49,017 nucleotides of DNA, taken from contig JAPPNY010000084.1 in the NCBI GenBank assembly GCA_028818385.1, forward strand, positions 1-49,017. The letters are read 5' to 3'. A program made the translations under genes and the position numbers. Below, in pieces: positions 24,130 through 32,067 of the stretch. Positions within the stretch are counted from its first letter, which is position 1. Every line of letters begins with the position of its first letter. The notes beneath the pieces were generated by a model. That model did no database searches, was not told the origin of the DNA, and saw only the letters and a program-made list of their open reading frames with translations. The stretch is from Spirochaetaceae bacterium (GTDB lineage Bacteria; Spirochaetota; Spirochaetia; SZUA-6; Bin103).

Positions 24130-24246
24130 ATGCACATGACAGCTCGGCGACAGAGCCAGGCGACGGTGTGGCGCAGGCGCGTGGCGCTCCTCGTTACCGC
24201 GCTGGTGGTGATCACCGCGGTAGCGCTTGGCGCCATCAACATCTGA
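24130..24246 (+). CDS. Possible 38-residue single-pass membrane peptide
   Basis: ATG at 24130 (or 24136) opens 38 codons to TGA at 24244. The product has a basic N-terminus (TARRQSQATVWRRR) followed by about 20 hydrophobic residues (VALLVTALVVITAVALGAIN), the layout of a small inner-membrane protein. No Shine-Dalgarno is obvious, and it lies in the 322-bp gap between the DUF3179 gene and the lyase gene that otherwise shows nothing. It is real only if conserved in relatives. Confidence 0.35.
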   Translation: MHMTARRQSQATVWRRRVALLVTALVVITAVALGAINI

Positions 24247-24383
24247 TCCCGGCAGGCTGACCAGACCGCCGACGCATTTCGTCGCGGCACGGGGGGCGAA
24301 GCACGACCCTGGCCGGCGGCGCCGTCGAATCACCCCCCACGCACGCTGCGCCGCGCGCCCCGATGTGGCACGCTTTCCGCGCG

Positions 24384-25304
24384 ATGGATCGCGCAGCGTT
24401 GCAGGCCCGCCTGGCAGGGCCCGTCGCCTACCCACCCACCCCGTTCACGCACGACGCTCCTGAGGCTCCGGTCGATCTGGAGGCCTTCCGCCGCCTGATC
24501 CGCCGCCTGGTCGATCACGGCGTGCCGGCCATCACCCCGTGCGGGGGGACGGGCGAGTGCTTCTCGCTGTCGATGGACGAGTGGCAGGCGGTGACCGCGG
24601 CCGCCGTCGAGGAGGCCGGCGGCCGCGCGCTGGTGCTCGCCTCGGTGAGCGGCTCGATCGGCCGGGCGATGGCCCAGGCGCGGGTGGCCGAGCGGCTCGG
24701 CTGCCCGGCGGCGCAGATCACCATGGTGGACCCGATGTTCGGCATGACCGGATCCGGCGCCGAGCGCTACAACCGCGCCGTCGCCGCATCCGCCGACATC
24801 GGCTTCATGCTGTACCGGACGCCGGCCGTGCCGCTGAGCGTCGAGTCGGCGGGGCGGCTGGCCAGGCTCGGCAACGTCGTCGCCGTGAAGGAAGAGTCGG
24901 GCGACTTCCAGTGGTTCCGCGCCTTCATGGCCGCCCAGCGCAAGACCGCGCCCGATCGCCGGCTTGCCGGCGTCTGCGGCGGCGAGGGACTCTTCCCGTA
25001 CTGCGCCCTGGAAGGAGCCCGCGCCTTCTCCACCGGCGCCGTCAACCTGGCGCCGGCGCTGTCGATGGATCTGTGGCGCGCAACGAGCGACGGCGACCGC
25101 GAACGCATCGGCGCCATCCAGGAGCGGCTCGCGCCGCTGGCCGCGCTGCGCGCCAGACCGGGGCGGTCGATCCCGGTGGTCAAGGAAGGACTGCGCCTGC
25201 TCGGGGTCTTCCCGTCCAGCGCATGCCGCCCGCCGCTGTCGGCGCTGGACGCCGGGGAGAGCGCGCAGGTGGAGGCGATGCTCGGCGAGTGGAAGGCGTC
25301 ATGA
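24384..25304 (+). CDS. DapA/KdgD-type lyase (5-dehydro-4-deoxyglucarate dehydratase-like)
   Basis: A 306-residue class I aldolase of the dihydrodipicolinate synthase superfamily. The Schiff-base lysine is Lys169 in NVVAVKEESGD, the catalytic tyrosine Tyr144 in FMLYRTP, and GGTGECFSLS (54-63) is the substrate carboxylate-binding loop. GGTGE-F-SL together with MxxxxLxxxLxGPVAYPPTPF at the N-terminus is closest to KdgD, which converts 5-dehydro-4-deoxy-D-glucarate to 2,5-dioxopentanoate; true DapA usually has GTTGE. ATG at 24384 is chosen by comparison with the family start; an in-frame ATG at 24363 is possible. It ends overlapping the convergent methyltransferase gene by 6 bp. Confidence 0.8.
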   Translation: MDRAALQARLAGPVAYPPTPFTHDAPEAPVDLEAFRRLIRRLVDHGVPAITPCGGTGECFSLSMDEWQAVTAAAVEEAGGRALVLASVSGSIGRAMAQARVAERLGCPAAQITMVDPMFGMTGSGAERYNRAVAASADIGFMLYRTPAVPLSVESAGRLARLGNVVAVKEESGDFQWFRAFMAAQRKTAPDRRLAGVCGGEGLFPYCALEGARAFSTGAVNLAPALSMDLWRATSDGDRERIGAIQERLAPLAALRARPGRSIPVVKEGLRLLGVFPSSACRPPLSALDAGESAQVEAMLGEWKAS

Positions 25305-25982
25305 CGGACTGGCCCTGACAGCCACGGCCACCCAGAGCGAAGGCGTGAGCGTGACCTCCGCGCGGAAGCCGTGCTCGACGAACAGCGCCTCCAACTCTTC
25401 CTTGCCGTAGTACAGCTTGACGATCCGATAGGTGCTGCCGTCGGCCAGGTCCCGCGCCTGTGCCCCGTCGGCACTGGTCTGCTTGTCCGGCGACGCAGCC
25501 GAGTCCACCGCGAACACCCGGCCGCCGGGGCGAAGACAGTGCCGCAACAGGTCGAAGAAACCGCCGAGCCGCTCGTGCGGCACGTGCGACAGCCAGAACG
25601 TGAACGACACCAGGTCGTAGCGCTGCACGGGCCGGTACGCGAACAGATCCGCGACCTCGAACACCACGCGCGGGTCGCGCCCGACGCGCTTCCGCGCCAG
25701 CTCGATCACCTCCGGGGAGGCATCGACGGCCGTCAGGCGGCGCGCCTGGCGGAGCAGGTGCACGGTCCAGAGCCCGGTGCCGCAGGCCAGCTCCAGCGCG
25801 TCGTCGACCTCTCCCAGGGACCGCAGCCTGGTGCGTGCGGCCTGGATCTCCGCCTGCCACTGCGCCCGGCGAGCGTCGCCTTCATCGTAACGGCCGCGCT
25901 GGTAGAACCAGTCGTCGTACTCGGGCGCGCGCCGGCGGTAGTACTCGACCTGCTCCCGGAGCAGGCGCGCCTCCTCACTCAC
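25299..25982 (-). CDS. SAM-dependent class I methyltransferase
   Basis: A 227-residue methyltransferase. Motif I is ALELACGTGLWTVHLL, followed by the acidic end of strand 2 (LTAVDAS) and FEVADLFAY, with YDLVSFTFWLSHVPHERL as the motif after strand 4. The N-terminus REQVEYYRRRAPEYDDWFYQRGRY is typical of small-molecule methyltransferases related to UbiE. GTG at 25982 is chosen because AAGGAGGTGCCT precedes it directly; the open frame upstream is not coding-like. The substrate is unknown. Its neighbours are convergent or divergent, so it is probably a single-gene unit. Confidence 0.85.
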   Translation of the reverse strand: MSEEARLLREQVEYYRRRAPEYDDWFYQRGRYDEGDARRAQWQAEIQAARTRLRSLGEVDDALELACGTGLWTVHLLRQARRLTAVDASPEVIELARKRVGRDPRVVFEVADLFAYRPVQRYDLVSFTFWLSHVPHERLGGFFDLLRHCLRPGGRVFAVDSAASPDKQTSADGAQARDLADGSTYRIVKLYYGKEELEALFVEHGFRAEVTLTPSLWVAVAVRASPS

Positions 25983-26024
25983 AGGCACCTCCTTCCGCAC
26001 ATACGATACCCCGGCGACAACCGC

Positions 26025-26030
26025 TATCAT
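26025..26030 (+). promoter_or_regulatory. Candidate -10 box for a leaderless start
   Basis: TATCAT ends 7 nt before the ATG at 26038 of the channel gene, which has no Shine-Dalgarno. No good -35 box is visible. Confidence 0.4.
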
Positions 26031-26037
26031 CCCGTCG

Positions 26038-27069
26038 ATGTCCATGCACCGCCGATTCGTGGTCGCGATCGCGCTGCTGGTCGGGATCACGGTCGTCGCC
26101 ACGCTGGGGTTCTCGCTGATCGAGGGCTGGCCGCTCGGCGACAGCCTGTTCATGGCGGTGATCACGATCTCCACGGTGGGCTACGGCGAGGTGCATGAAC
26201 TCTCACGGACCGGCCGGCTGTTCACCTCCGGCCTGATCGTGGTCGCGGTCATCACCATCTGGTATTCGGCCACCTCCCTGGTCGCCTACCTGCTGCAAGG
26301 GGCATTCCTGCCCGGATGGAGGAGGAGACGCATGGATCGAGCGATCCGCAGGCTCAACGGCCACTACATCGTGTGCGGCGCCGGCAAGTTCGGACGGGAG
26401 GTAGCCGCCGAGCTCGCCAGGGAACAGGTGCCGTTCGTGATGATCGACCTGGATCCCGACCACTCTGAGTGCGCCGGCGACGACTCGCTCCTCTTCGTAC
26501 AGGGCAACGCCGAGGAGGACGAGACCCTGTTGGCCGCGGGGGTCGAGCGTGCGGCCGGAATGGTGTCCGCGCTGCCCAACGACGATACCAACGTGTTCGT
26601 CGTCCTCTCCGCCCGGCAGCTCAATCCGGCGCTGAAGATCGTCTCGCAGGCGACCGAGCGGCAGACCATCCGCAAGCTCACGAAAGTGGGCGCGAACAGC
26701 GTCGTGTCCCCGTACCGCAGTACGGGCCGCCGCCTGGCGGACTCGCTGCTGCGCCCGTCGCTGACCAGGTTTCTGGACGAGGTGCTCGATCGCGAGCGCC
26801 GCTCCCTGCAGATCGACGAGGTGGCCGTGCCGGACGGTTCACCGCTGGCCGGAAGCACCCTGCAGGACGCACGGATTGCCGATCACGTCGGTGCCATGGT
26901 CGTGGCCATCCACACGGTGGATGCGATCCACGGCGAGGAGACCAGCCCAACCGCCGACACCGCCACACCGGTGGCGGGTGTCACGGTCCGGCCCGGGGAC
27001 TCGCTGGTGGCGGTGGGCACCGACGCGCAACTCGCCCGGCTGCGCGAGTTCGTCCACGGGACGGCATAA
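26038..27069 (+). CDS. Two-TM potassium channel with RCK (TrkA-N/TrkA-C) domains
   Basis: A 343-residue inner-membrane protein. TM1 is about residues 7-29, the pore loop carries the selectivity filter TVGYGE (46-51), and TM2 is about 60-88. It is followed by a Rossmann-type RCK domain beginning NGHYIVCGAGKFGREVAAEL (NAD/nucleotide-binding GxGxxG) and a TrkA-C-like C-terminal region ending VRPGDSLVAVGTDAQLARL. This is the MthK/GsuK-type architecture, tetrameric K+ channels gated by ligands on the RCK ring. The length is normal. It begins its own unit, divergent from the methyltransferase gene. Confidence 0.9.
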   Translation: MSMHRRFVVAIALLVGITVVATLGFSLIEGWPLGDSLFMAVITISTVGYGEVHELSRTGRLFTSGLIVVAVITIWYSATSLVAYLLQGAFLPGWRRRRMDRAIRRLNGHYIVCGAGKFGREVAAELAREQVPFVMIDLDPDHSECAGDDSLLFVQGNAEEDETLLAAGVERAAGMVSALPNDDTNVFVVLSARQLNPALKIVSQATERQTIRKLTKVGANSVVSPYRSTGRRLADSLLRPSLTRFLDEVLDRERRSLQIDEVAVPDGSPLAGSTLQDARIADHVGAMVVAIHTVDAIHGEETSPTADTATPVAGVTVRPGDSLVAVGTDAQLARLREFVHGTA

Positions 27070-27088
27070 CCGGGACTGGCCGGAACGG

Positions 27089-28261
27089 TCAGCCCAGGTT
27101 GAGCAACTCCCGCCCGTTGCCCCCGAACACCGCTTCGCGCAGCTCCTGCGGGAACCGCGCGGCCGTGGGCGTGGGCTCGTCCCAGTCCCAGTGGGGGAAG
27201 TCGCTAGCGTAGACCAGCACCTCCCCGGCGTGCATCAACCGCAGGTAGGTCGCGGCATCCTGCCTGCGTTCGGGAAGCTGCAGCGGCTGGGTGCCGACGC
27301 GGATGTGCTCGCGGAAGTACTCGCTCGGCAGGCGCTTCACCCACGGCGTGTACTCGCGGGTGGCCTTCCAGTCGGCGTCGAAGTGCCACAGCAGACCGGG
27401 GATCCACCATGTGTCGACCTCCACGAACAACCACTTGAGGGTGGGATAGCGCTCGAACACCCCCTCGCAGATCAGGCTGGCCGAGTGGGCCTGGGCGATC
27501 TGCGGGCGGGCCATGCGCATCTCCAGGTAGTACGACGGGAAGCCGGCCGCGGTCGGAGGGTTGGTCGGCCCCTGCCCCTCGCACCCGAAGTGGGTCACGA
27601 TCGGCAGGCCCTGCTCGGCTGCGGCGGCATGGATGGGGTCGTAGCACCGGTTGCCGAACGGCGCGCGCGCGCCGGCCGGCATCATCACCGCGGCCGCCGA
27701 CGGGTGGGGCCCGAGCCGCTCGATCTCGGCCGCGGCCGCCCGCGGGTCGTTCACGGGCACGGCGATGGTCATCAGCAGCCGCGGGTCCTTGGCGACCCAA
27801 TGCTCGATCGTGTAGTCGTTGAACGCCCGGCAGAGCGCCGCGGCGTAGTCCAGGTCGGGAAGCCCGGCCGCGGAATAGACCGAGGAGCCGGTCAGCAGCG
27901 CCGCGTCGATCCCGTAGGCCTCCACGTGGTGCTCCACCGTGAACTCGGCCAGGTCCGTGTCCGACTCGACGGCATGGTCGACCCGGAACGCCAGGCCGCT
28001 GTTGTTGCGCATGTTCGTGTACGGATACTTGGGCAGCATCGGGCCGAAATCCCTGATGCTCTCCACGTAGCGGCGCGGCAGGTACGGGAAGATGTCCTCG
28101 ATCTGGCGCCACACGTGGTGGCAGTCGCAGTCGACCACGTACGGGGCCACCTTGCGCGCGCGAGCGGGTTCGCGGCCCGCTGCCTGTGCGGTCGTGACCG
28201 CCGGCCGATCGGCGACGACGGAATCGGTGGCGGTGGCGGTAGCGCTCGGTGTCATCGCCAT
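27089..28261 (-). CDS. Amidohydrolase-2 family metal-dependent hydrolase (ACMSD-like)
   Basis: A 390-residue TIM-barrel metal hydrolase. YVVDCDCHHVW carries the first-strand motif (D-x-D-x-H in place of H-x-H), IVTHFGCEG the mid-barrel histidine, and VYASDFPHWDWDEPT the final aspartate, as in the aminocarboxymuconate semialdehyde decarboxylase/gamma-resorcylate decarboxylase group, which hydrolyses or decarboxylates aromatic and related substrates. The N-terminal 35 residues are low-complexity. The ATG at 28261 has GGAGGG a few bases upstream. It follows a Rieske protein gene by 24 bp on the same strand, a pairing that suggests oxidative degradation of an aromatic compound. Confidence 0.82.
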   Translation of the reverse strand: MAMTPSATATATDSVVADRPAVTTAQAAGREPARARKVAPYVVDCDCHHVWRQIEDIFPYLPRRYVESIRDFGPMLPKYPYTNMRNNSGLAFRVDHAVESDTDLAEFTVEHHVEAYGIDAALLTGSSVYSAAGLPDLDYAAALCRAFNDYTIEHWVAKDPRLLMTIAVPVNDPRAAAAEIERLGPHPSAAAVMMPAGARAPFGNRCYDPIHAAAAEQGLPIVTHFGCEGQGPTNPPTAAGFPSYYLEMRMARPQIAQAHSASLICEGVFERYPTLKWLFVEVDTWWIPGLLWHFDADWKATREYTPWVKRLPSEYFREHIRVGTQPLQLPERRQDAATYLRLMHAGEVLVYASDFPHWDWDEPTPTAARFPQELREAVFGGNGRELLNLG

Positions 28262-28285
28262 GAACCCTCCCTCTGCTGGTCTTCC

Positions 28286-28699
28286 TTAGGGCGCGTGCAG
28301 TATGACCTGATCGCCGCGCACGCTCACCCGGTAGGTCTTCGCACAAAGGCGCGGGGCGTGCAACGCGCAGCCGGTCTTCAGATCGAATTCCCACTGGTGC
28401 GTGGGACAGTGCAGGATCTCGCCCTCGCGCTCGTACCGAAAGCGGCCGGGCGCGTCGCCGGTGACCAGGGGTCCGACGAATCCGCGGGTGAGCTTGCCGC
28501 CGCGGTGCGGGCAGAGGTTCCGCAGCGCGACCAGCTCGCCTGCCACGTTGAACACGCAGACGGCGTGCCGGCCACCCACGTCGACCTCGCGGCGCGCGCC
28601 CGGGGGCAACTCCTGAAGCTTGCAGACGGCCACCTCACGCGGCTTCGGGCGGTCGGCCGACTGCTGCGTGACGGGCATTGCACGGTTGTCCGGCGTCAT
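28286..28699 (-). CDS. Rieske [2Fe-2S] ferredoxin-like protein
   Basis: A 137-residue stand-alone Rieske domain. The cluster ligands are Cys63 and His65 (LCPHRGG) and Cys98 and His101 (HCPTHQWEFD), the exact C-x-H...C-x2-H spacing. There is no catalytic oxygenase domain, so it could serve as electron carrier for an oxygenase encoded elsewhere, or be a component like NirD/BphF. It is co-directional with the amidohydrolase gene. The insert between the two ligand pairs (TRGFVGPLVTGDAPGRFRYE) is rather long, as in oxygenase-type rather than bc1-type Rieske domains. Confidence 0.85.
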   Translation of the reverse strand: MTPDNRAMPVTQQSADRPKPREVAVCKLQELPPGARREVDVGGRHAVCVFNVAGELVALRNLCPHRGGKLTRGFVGPLVTGDAPGRFRYEREGEILHCPTHQWEFDLKTGCALHAPRLCAKTYRVSVRGDQVILHAP

Positions 28700-28783
28700 C
28701 GCGCGCCGGGCATGGACGCGGAGCCTTCCGGTCCGGACGCTATCCGTCGAGCGGGCGCACCGCCTTCACAGCTCGCACTACCC

Positions 28784-30256
28784 TCAAAGCTGGAGGTTGG
28801 CGCTGACGGTGGCGCTGTGCTCGGTCGCCGCGGCGATGTGGGCTCGTTCGTGCTGCGCCTCCAGGTTCAGGGCCAGGTCGTCGGTGAGCGTCAGACGGCT
28901 GCCCCACCGATAGGTCGACGTGCCCCCGTCGGCAAGAGTAACAGCCCCGTATGGCGTCAACAAGCCGGGCACGCCGTCCACCTCCAGTCCCTCGTAGCCC
29001 AGCTCGGCGTCCACGCGCCCCTGGCGGGAGATCAGCTCCGCGGTCGGCACGGAGGCGATGGATTCCACCGGCTCGAAGCTCGGCGTCACGTTCAGGAACG
29101 GCCCGAAGCCGTCGCGGTCGGAGGAAATCCGAACCAGCCCGCCGGCGGTCCACTCTCGAGAGGTGTCGTCGAGCGGAACCAGCGCGCGGCCGTGCGCCTC
29201 CAGCGTCAGGCCGACCGACTGATCCTCGTAGCGGAAGCGGCCGCCGAGCTCGACGCCCGCGCCGCTGGCGGCCTGGCCGCCGTCGTATCGGACTCCCGCT
29301 TCGAGCGTCGGAATCAGGTACACGCTGTCGTTGACCGGCTGCTCGTAGGTGCCCTGCACCATGAGACGGCCGCGCCACGTGTTCATCTCCAGGTCCGGCA
29401 TGTCGCCCCGTGAAGAATCCACCCTGAAGTGATTCAGGGAGCCTTCCCCCCTGACCGCCACGCCCACGCGGGAGCCGGGATCGTGCCCCGGGCTGTCGAT
29501 CACGTTGACGTTCCATCCCAGCGCGCCGCTCAGCAGCGATGACGACCCGGCATGGGGACGCGCGACGCCGGGCTCGTCCTTGTCGGCCATCTCCGCCTCG
29601 CCGACGCCATAGGTTGCGGTGGCCCACCACCACATGCCCGGGAACAGCACCCAACTGAAGTACGGAGAGGCACTGAGCATGTGATGGTCGAGGAGTCCCC
29701 GCTGTCCGTCCACCTCGAACGTGGTGCTGGTCTGCGATACTCCCGCCGTCAGACCGAGCAGCAGCTCGCGGACCGGCCGGACGTCGAACCCCAGGTGCCC
29801 GGTGATCACGTCACCGTCCCAGCCGACGTCCGCCTCCTGGCCGCTGCCCATGCTCCGGTAGTCGCCACCGGCGGTGAGGCCGAATCCCCAGAGTGTGCCG
29901 ACCGCTCCGTTGACCTCACCCGCCTCGCCGATCAGCAACGGGGTCCCGTCGTACGAGATCAGCTTGCGGTGGCTGAGCTTCGGCAGGCCGTACTGGGTGA
30001 TCTCCGACGATTCCAGCCGCTCCATGGTCGCGTGCAGCGAGCCCACGGTGTCGACGCGACCGGATACCGCGTCGACGATGCCCCAGGTCGTCGACTGAGC
30101 GATCTTGGGGGCGATGGCGTTGCCGGCCGTCGAGTACCGGTCGTGCCGATCGGTTTCCTGCGCACCGGCGGCCACCGCTCCCAGCAGCACCAGCGTCATG
30201 ATGATAGCCAGCGGCGCCGGCCCACCAAAGTGCGTTCGAGTGTCGTCACGTGTCAT
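28784..30256 (-). CDS. Outer-membrane beta-barrel protein, autotransporter-barrel-like
   Basis: A 490-residue secreted protein with signal peptide (APLAIIMTLVLLGAVAAGAQ). From about residue 120 it is built of alternating amphipathic strands separated by turns (GLTAGGDYRS, HLGFDVRPVRELLLGLTAGVSQ, SLLSGALGWNVNV, LIPTLEAGVRYDGGQ, VGLTLEAHGRALV), as in the translocator barrel of autotransporters. A passenger domain is almost absent: only about 100 residues precede the barrel. It is evidence for an outer membrane. AGGAGGT 8 nt before the ATG at 30256 supports the start. It is a single-gene unit. Ligand and role are unknown. Confidence 0.75.
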   Translation of the reverse strand: MTRDDTRTHFGGPAPLAIIMTLVLLGAVAAGAQETDRHDRYSTAGNAIAPKIAQSTTWGIVDAVSGRVDTVGSLHATMERLESSEITQYGLPKLSHRKLISYDGTPLLIGEAGEVNGAVGTLWGFGLTAGGDYRSMGSGQEADVGWDGDVITGHLGFDVRPVRELLLGLTAGVSQTSTTFEVDGQRGLLDHHMLSASPYFSWVLFPGMWWWATATYGVGEAEMADKDEPGVARPHAGSSSLLSGALGWNVNVIDSPGHDPGSRVGVAVRGEGSLNHFRVDSSRGDMPDLEMNTWRGRLMVQGTYEQPVNDSVYLIPTLEAGVRYDGGQAASGAGVELGGRFRYEDQSVGLTLEAHGRALVPLDDTSREWTAGGLVRISSDRDGFGPFLNVTPSFEPVESIASVPTAELISRQGRVDAELGYEGLEVDGVPGLLTPYGAVTLADGGTSTYRWGSRLTLTDDLALNLEAQHERAHIAAATEHSATVSANLQL

Positions 30257-30392
30257 CGAGGTCTACCTCCTGGTGCCACGGGTCTACTCCCAATCCTCAT
30301 TTTCGGCACACCCGAGCCACCGATTGACCGCTGCGAAGCGCGCATCATGCCCATCCGCGCGCGCGTCGTCGAGAGAGGGGTCAAGCGGACGC

Positions 30393-31094
30393 TCACGCCA
30401 GGTAGTCGTGAGCGATCTCCGCATAGCCCTCCGTGTAATCGCACTCCAGGTAGCCGGCTGCCCCGCAGCTCGCCGGCGCGAGCGCCGTCAGGTCGCAGTC
30501 CGGGGCCGCTTCCAGCGTCACCGTGCCTCGCCCGCGCGCGGAGAAGCGGACCGCCATCTCCTGCATCGTCCCGCTGCAGTCGATGAGCTGCCTGAGTGCC
30601 GGGCCCGGGCCGTCGGCGCGGGGGATCACCTTCAGCCGCCACGACGGCGCCAGCGGGGGCAGCTCGCCGGCCGGGACGACCTGGTCCGCCGTCGAGGCGA
30701 CCCGCATGACCCGCACGCCGTCCAGGTGGGCCTCGGTCACCATCGTGCGCCCGTGCCGCCGTACGGTGACCTGCGCGAACACCTTGGGCGTCCCGTAGAT
30801 CTCCCGTCCGGCCGCGATCCCGGCCGGTCCGTTGTGCAGCACGTGTGAGCAGAACCAGCCGGCCGTGTCCCCGAACCGGCAGCCGAGCATCAGGAACGCC
30901 TCCTGGAAGCTCCCGTAGCTGGTGCAGAACCCCACGTCGATCCCGGCGGCCATGCACGCGCCCTCCGTATCCGCGGCCAGCGGCTCCGGCAGGAAGCGCT
31001 GCACCGCCGCCGGCGCCGCGCGGAACGGCACGAGCTGCAGCGTGACGTCCCGGTAGTGCGCCGGCGGCGGCGGGTAGGCCCGGAACGGGATCAA
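30393..31094 (-). CDS. Acetoacetate decarboxylase-like protein
   Basis: A 233-residue member of the acetoacetate decarboxylase superfamily. GREIYGTPKVFA contains the predicted Schiff-base lysine Lys104; in clostridial Adc the equivalent lysine is followed by a second lysine that lowers its pKa, but here the next residue is valine, so the reaction may be an aldolase/dehydratase-type variant rather than plain acetoacetate decarboxylation. The start is TTG at 31094, overlapping the stop of the quinone-oxidoreductase-like gene as TTGA. It is the last gene of the seven-gene minus-strand operon. Confidence 0.75.
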   Translation of the reverse strand: MIPFRAYPPPPAHYRDVTLQLVPFRAAPAAVQRFLPEPLAADTEGACMAAGIDVGFCTSYGSFQEAFLMLGCRFGDTAGWFCSHVLHNGPAGIAAGREIYGTPKVFAQVTVRRHGRTMVTEAHLDGVRVMRVASTADQVVPAGELPPLAPSWRLKVIPRADGPGPALRQLIDCSGTMQEMAVRFSARGRGTVTLEAAPDCDLTALAPASCGAAGYLECDYTEGYAEIAHDYLA

Positions 31095-32056
31095 GGGATG
31101 ATCAGCAGCTTGCCGCTGGTGGCGCGGGACTGGATGTCCCGGTGCGCCTGGGCGGCATCGGGGAGCGGATACCGCCCGTGGATGCGGACGTCCAGCTCGC
31201 CGGCCGCCATCCAGCCGAACAGGTCGTCTGCGCGCGCCTGCAGCTCGCCCTCCTCCTGGATATAATGGGTGAGGGTCGGCCGCGTGACGAAGTACGACCC
31301 CTCATTCAGCACGCGCGGGTCCAGCGAGGTCACCGGGCCGCTGGCGTTGCCGTACAGCACCAGGTAGCCGCGCGGCGCCAGGCTGCCCAGGCTCTGCTGC
31401 CACGTGGCCTGAGCCACCGAGTCGTAGGCGACCTGCACGCCGCGGGCGCCGGTCAGGCGCATCACCTCGTCCTTGAAGTCCACCTGGTCGTAGCGGATCA
31501 CCTCGTCGCACCCGGCCCCGCGCGCCAGCTCCGCCTTGGCGTCGGAGGAGACGCAGCCGATCACGCGGGCGCCGCGGCGCTTGGCGATCTGCGAGAGGAG
31601 CAGCCCCACCCCGCCGGCCGCGGCCAGCACCAGGCAGGTCGAAGCCGGCGACAACGGATAGGTGGAACAGGCCAGGTAATGGGCGGTCAGGCCCTGCAGG
31701 AACGCAGCGCCCGCGGCCTCGGTCGTGATCCCCTCCGGGATCGTGACCAGGTGGGCGGCCGGCACCAGCGCCAGCTCGGCGTAGGAGCCCGGCGTCATGA
31801 CGTACACCACCCGGTCGCCGGCGGCCACGCCCGTGACCCCGTCGCCGACCGCGTCGACGACGCCCGCTCCCTCCACGCCGGGGGTGAACGGCAGCGGCAT
31901 CGGGTAGAGTCCGCTTCGCTGATAGGTGTCGATGTAGTTGACGCCGGCCGCCTCGACCCGCACCCGCACCTGGCCCGCGGCCGGCTCGCCCGCCTCGACG
32001 TCCCGGTAGGCGAGCACCTCGGGCCCGCCGCTCTGCTCGATCACAATCGCCTTCAT
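31091..32056 (-). CDS. Quinone oxidoreductase-like MDR protein (zinc-free)
   Basis: A 321-residue MDR protein without the zinc-binding cysteines. MKAIVIEQSGGPEVLAYRDV and AAGVNYIDTYQRSGLYP are the quinone oxidoreductase (QOR/zeta-crystallin) signature, followed by VLAAAGGVGLLLSQIAKRRGARVIGCVSS, the NADPH-binding AxxGxxG region. Such enzymes reduce quinones or enones with NADPH. ATG at 32056 is chosen from the family start and an AGGA site upstream. It lies 11 bp after the PhyH gene and overlaps the decarboxylase-like gene, so it works within the same operon, possibly reducing an unsaturated ketone intermediate. Confidence 0.87.
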   Translation of the reverse strand: MKAIVIEQSGGPEVLAYRDVEAGEPAAGQVRVRVEAAGVNYIDTYQRSGLYPMPLPFTPGVEGAGVVDAVGDGVTGVAAGDRVVYVMTPGSYAELALVPAAHLVTIPEGITTEAAGAAFLQGLTAHYLACSTYPLSPASTCLVLAAAGGVGLLLSQIAKRRGARVIGCVSSDAKAELARGAGCDEVIRYDQVDFKDEVMRLTGARGVQVAYDSVAQATWQQSLGSLAPRGYLVLYGNASGPVTSLDPRVLNEGSYFVTRPTLTHYIQEEGELQARADDLFGWMAAGELDVRIHGRYPLPDAAQAHRDIQSRATSGKLLIIP

Positions 32057-32067
32057 GGCGCGTGATC

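Noticed and set aside
26876..29413. 845-codon plus-strand open frame over the amidohydrolase and Rieske genes
   Set aside because: It is antisense to clear genes with intact active-site motifs; its product has no family signature.
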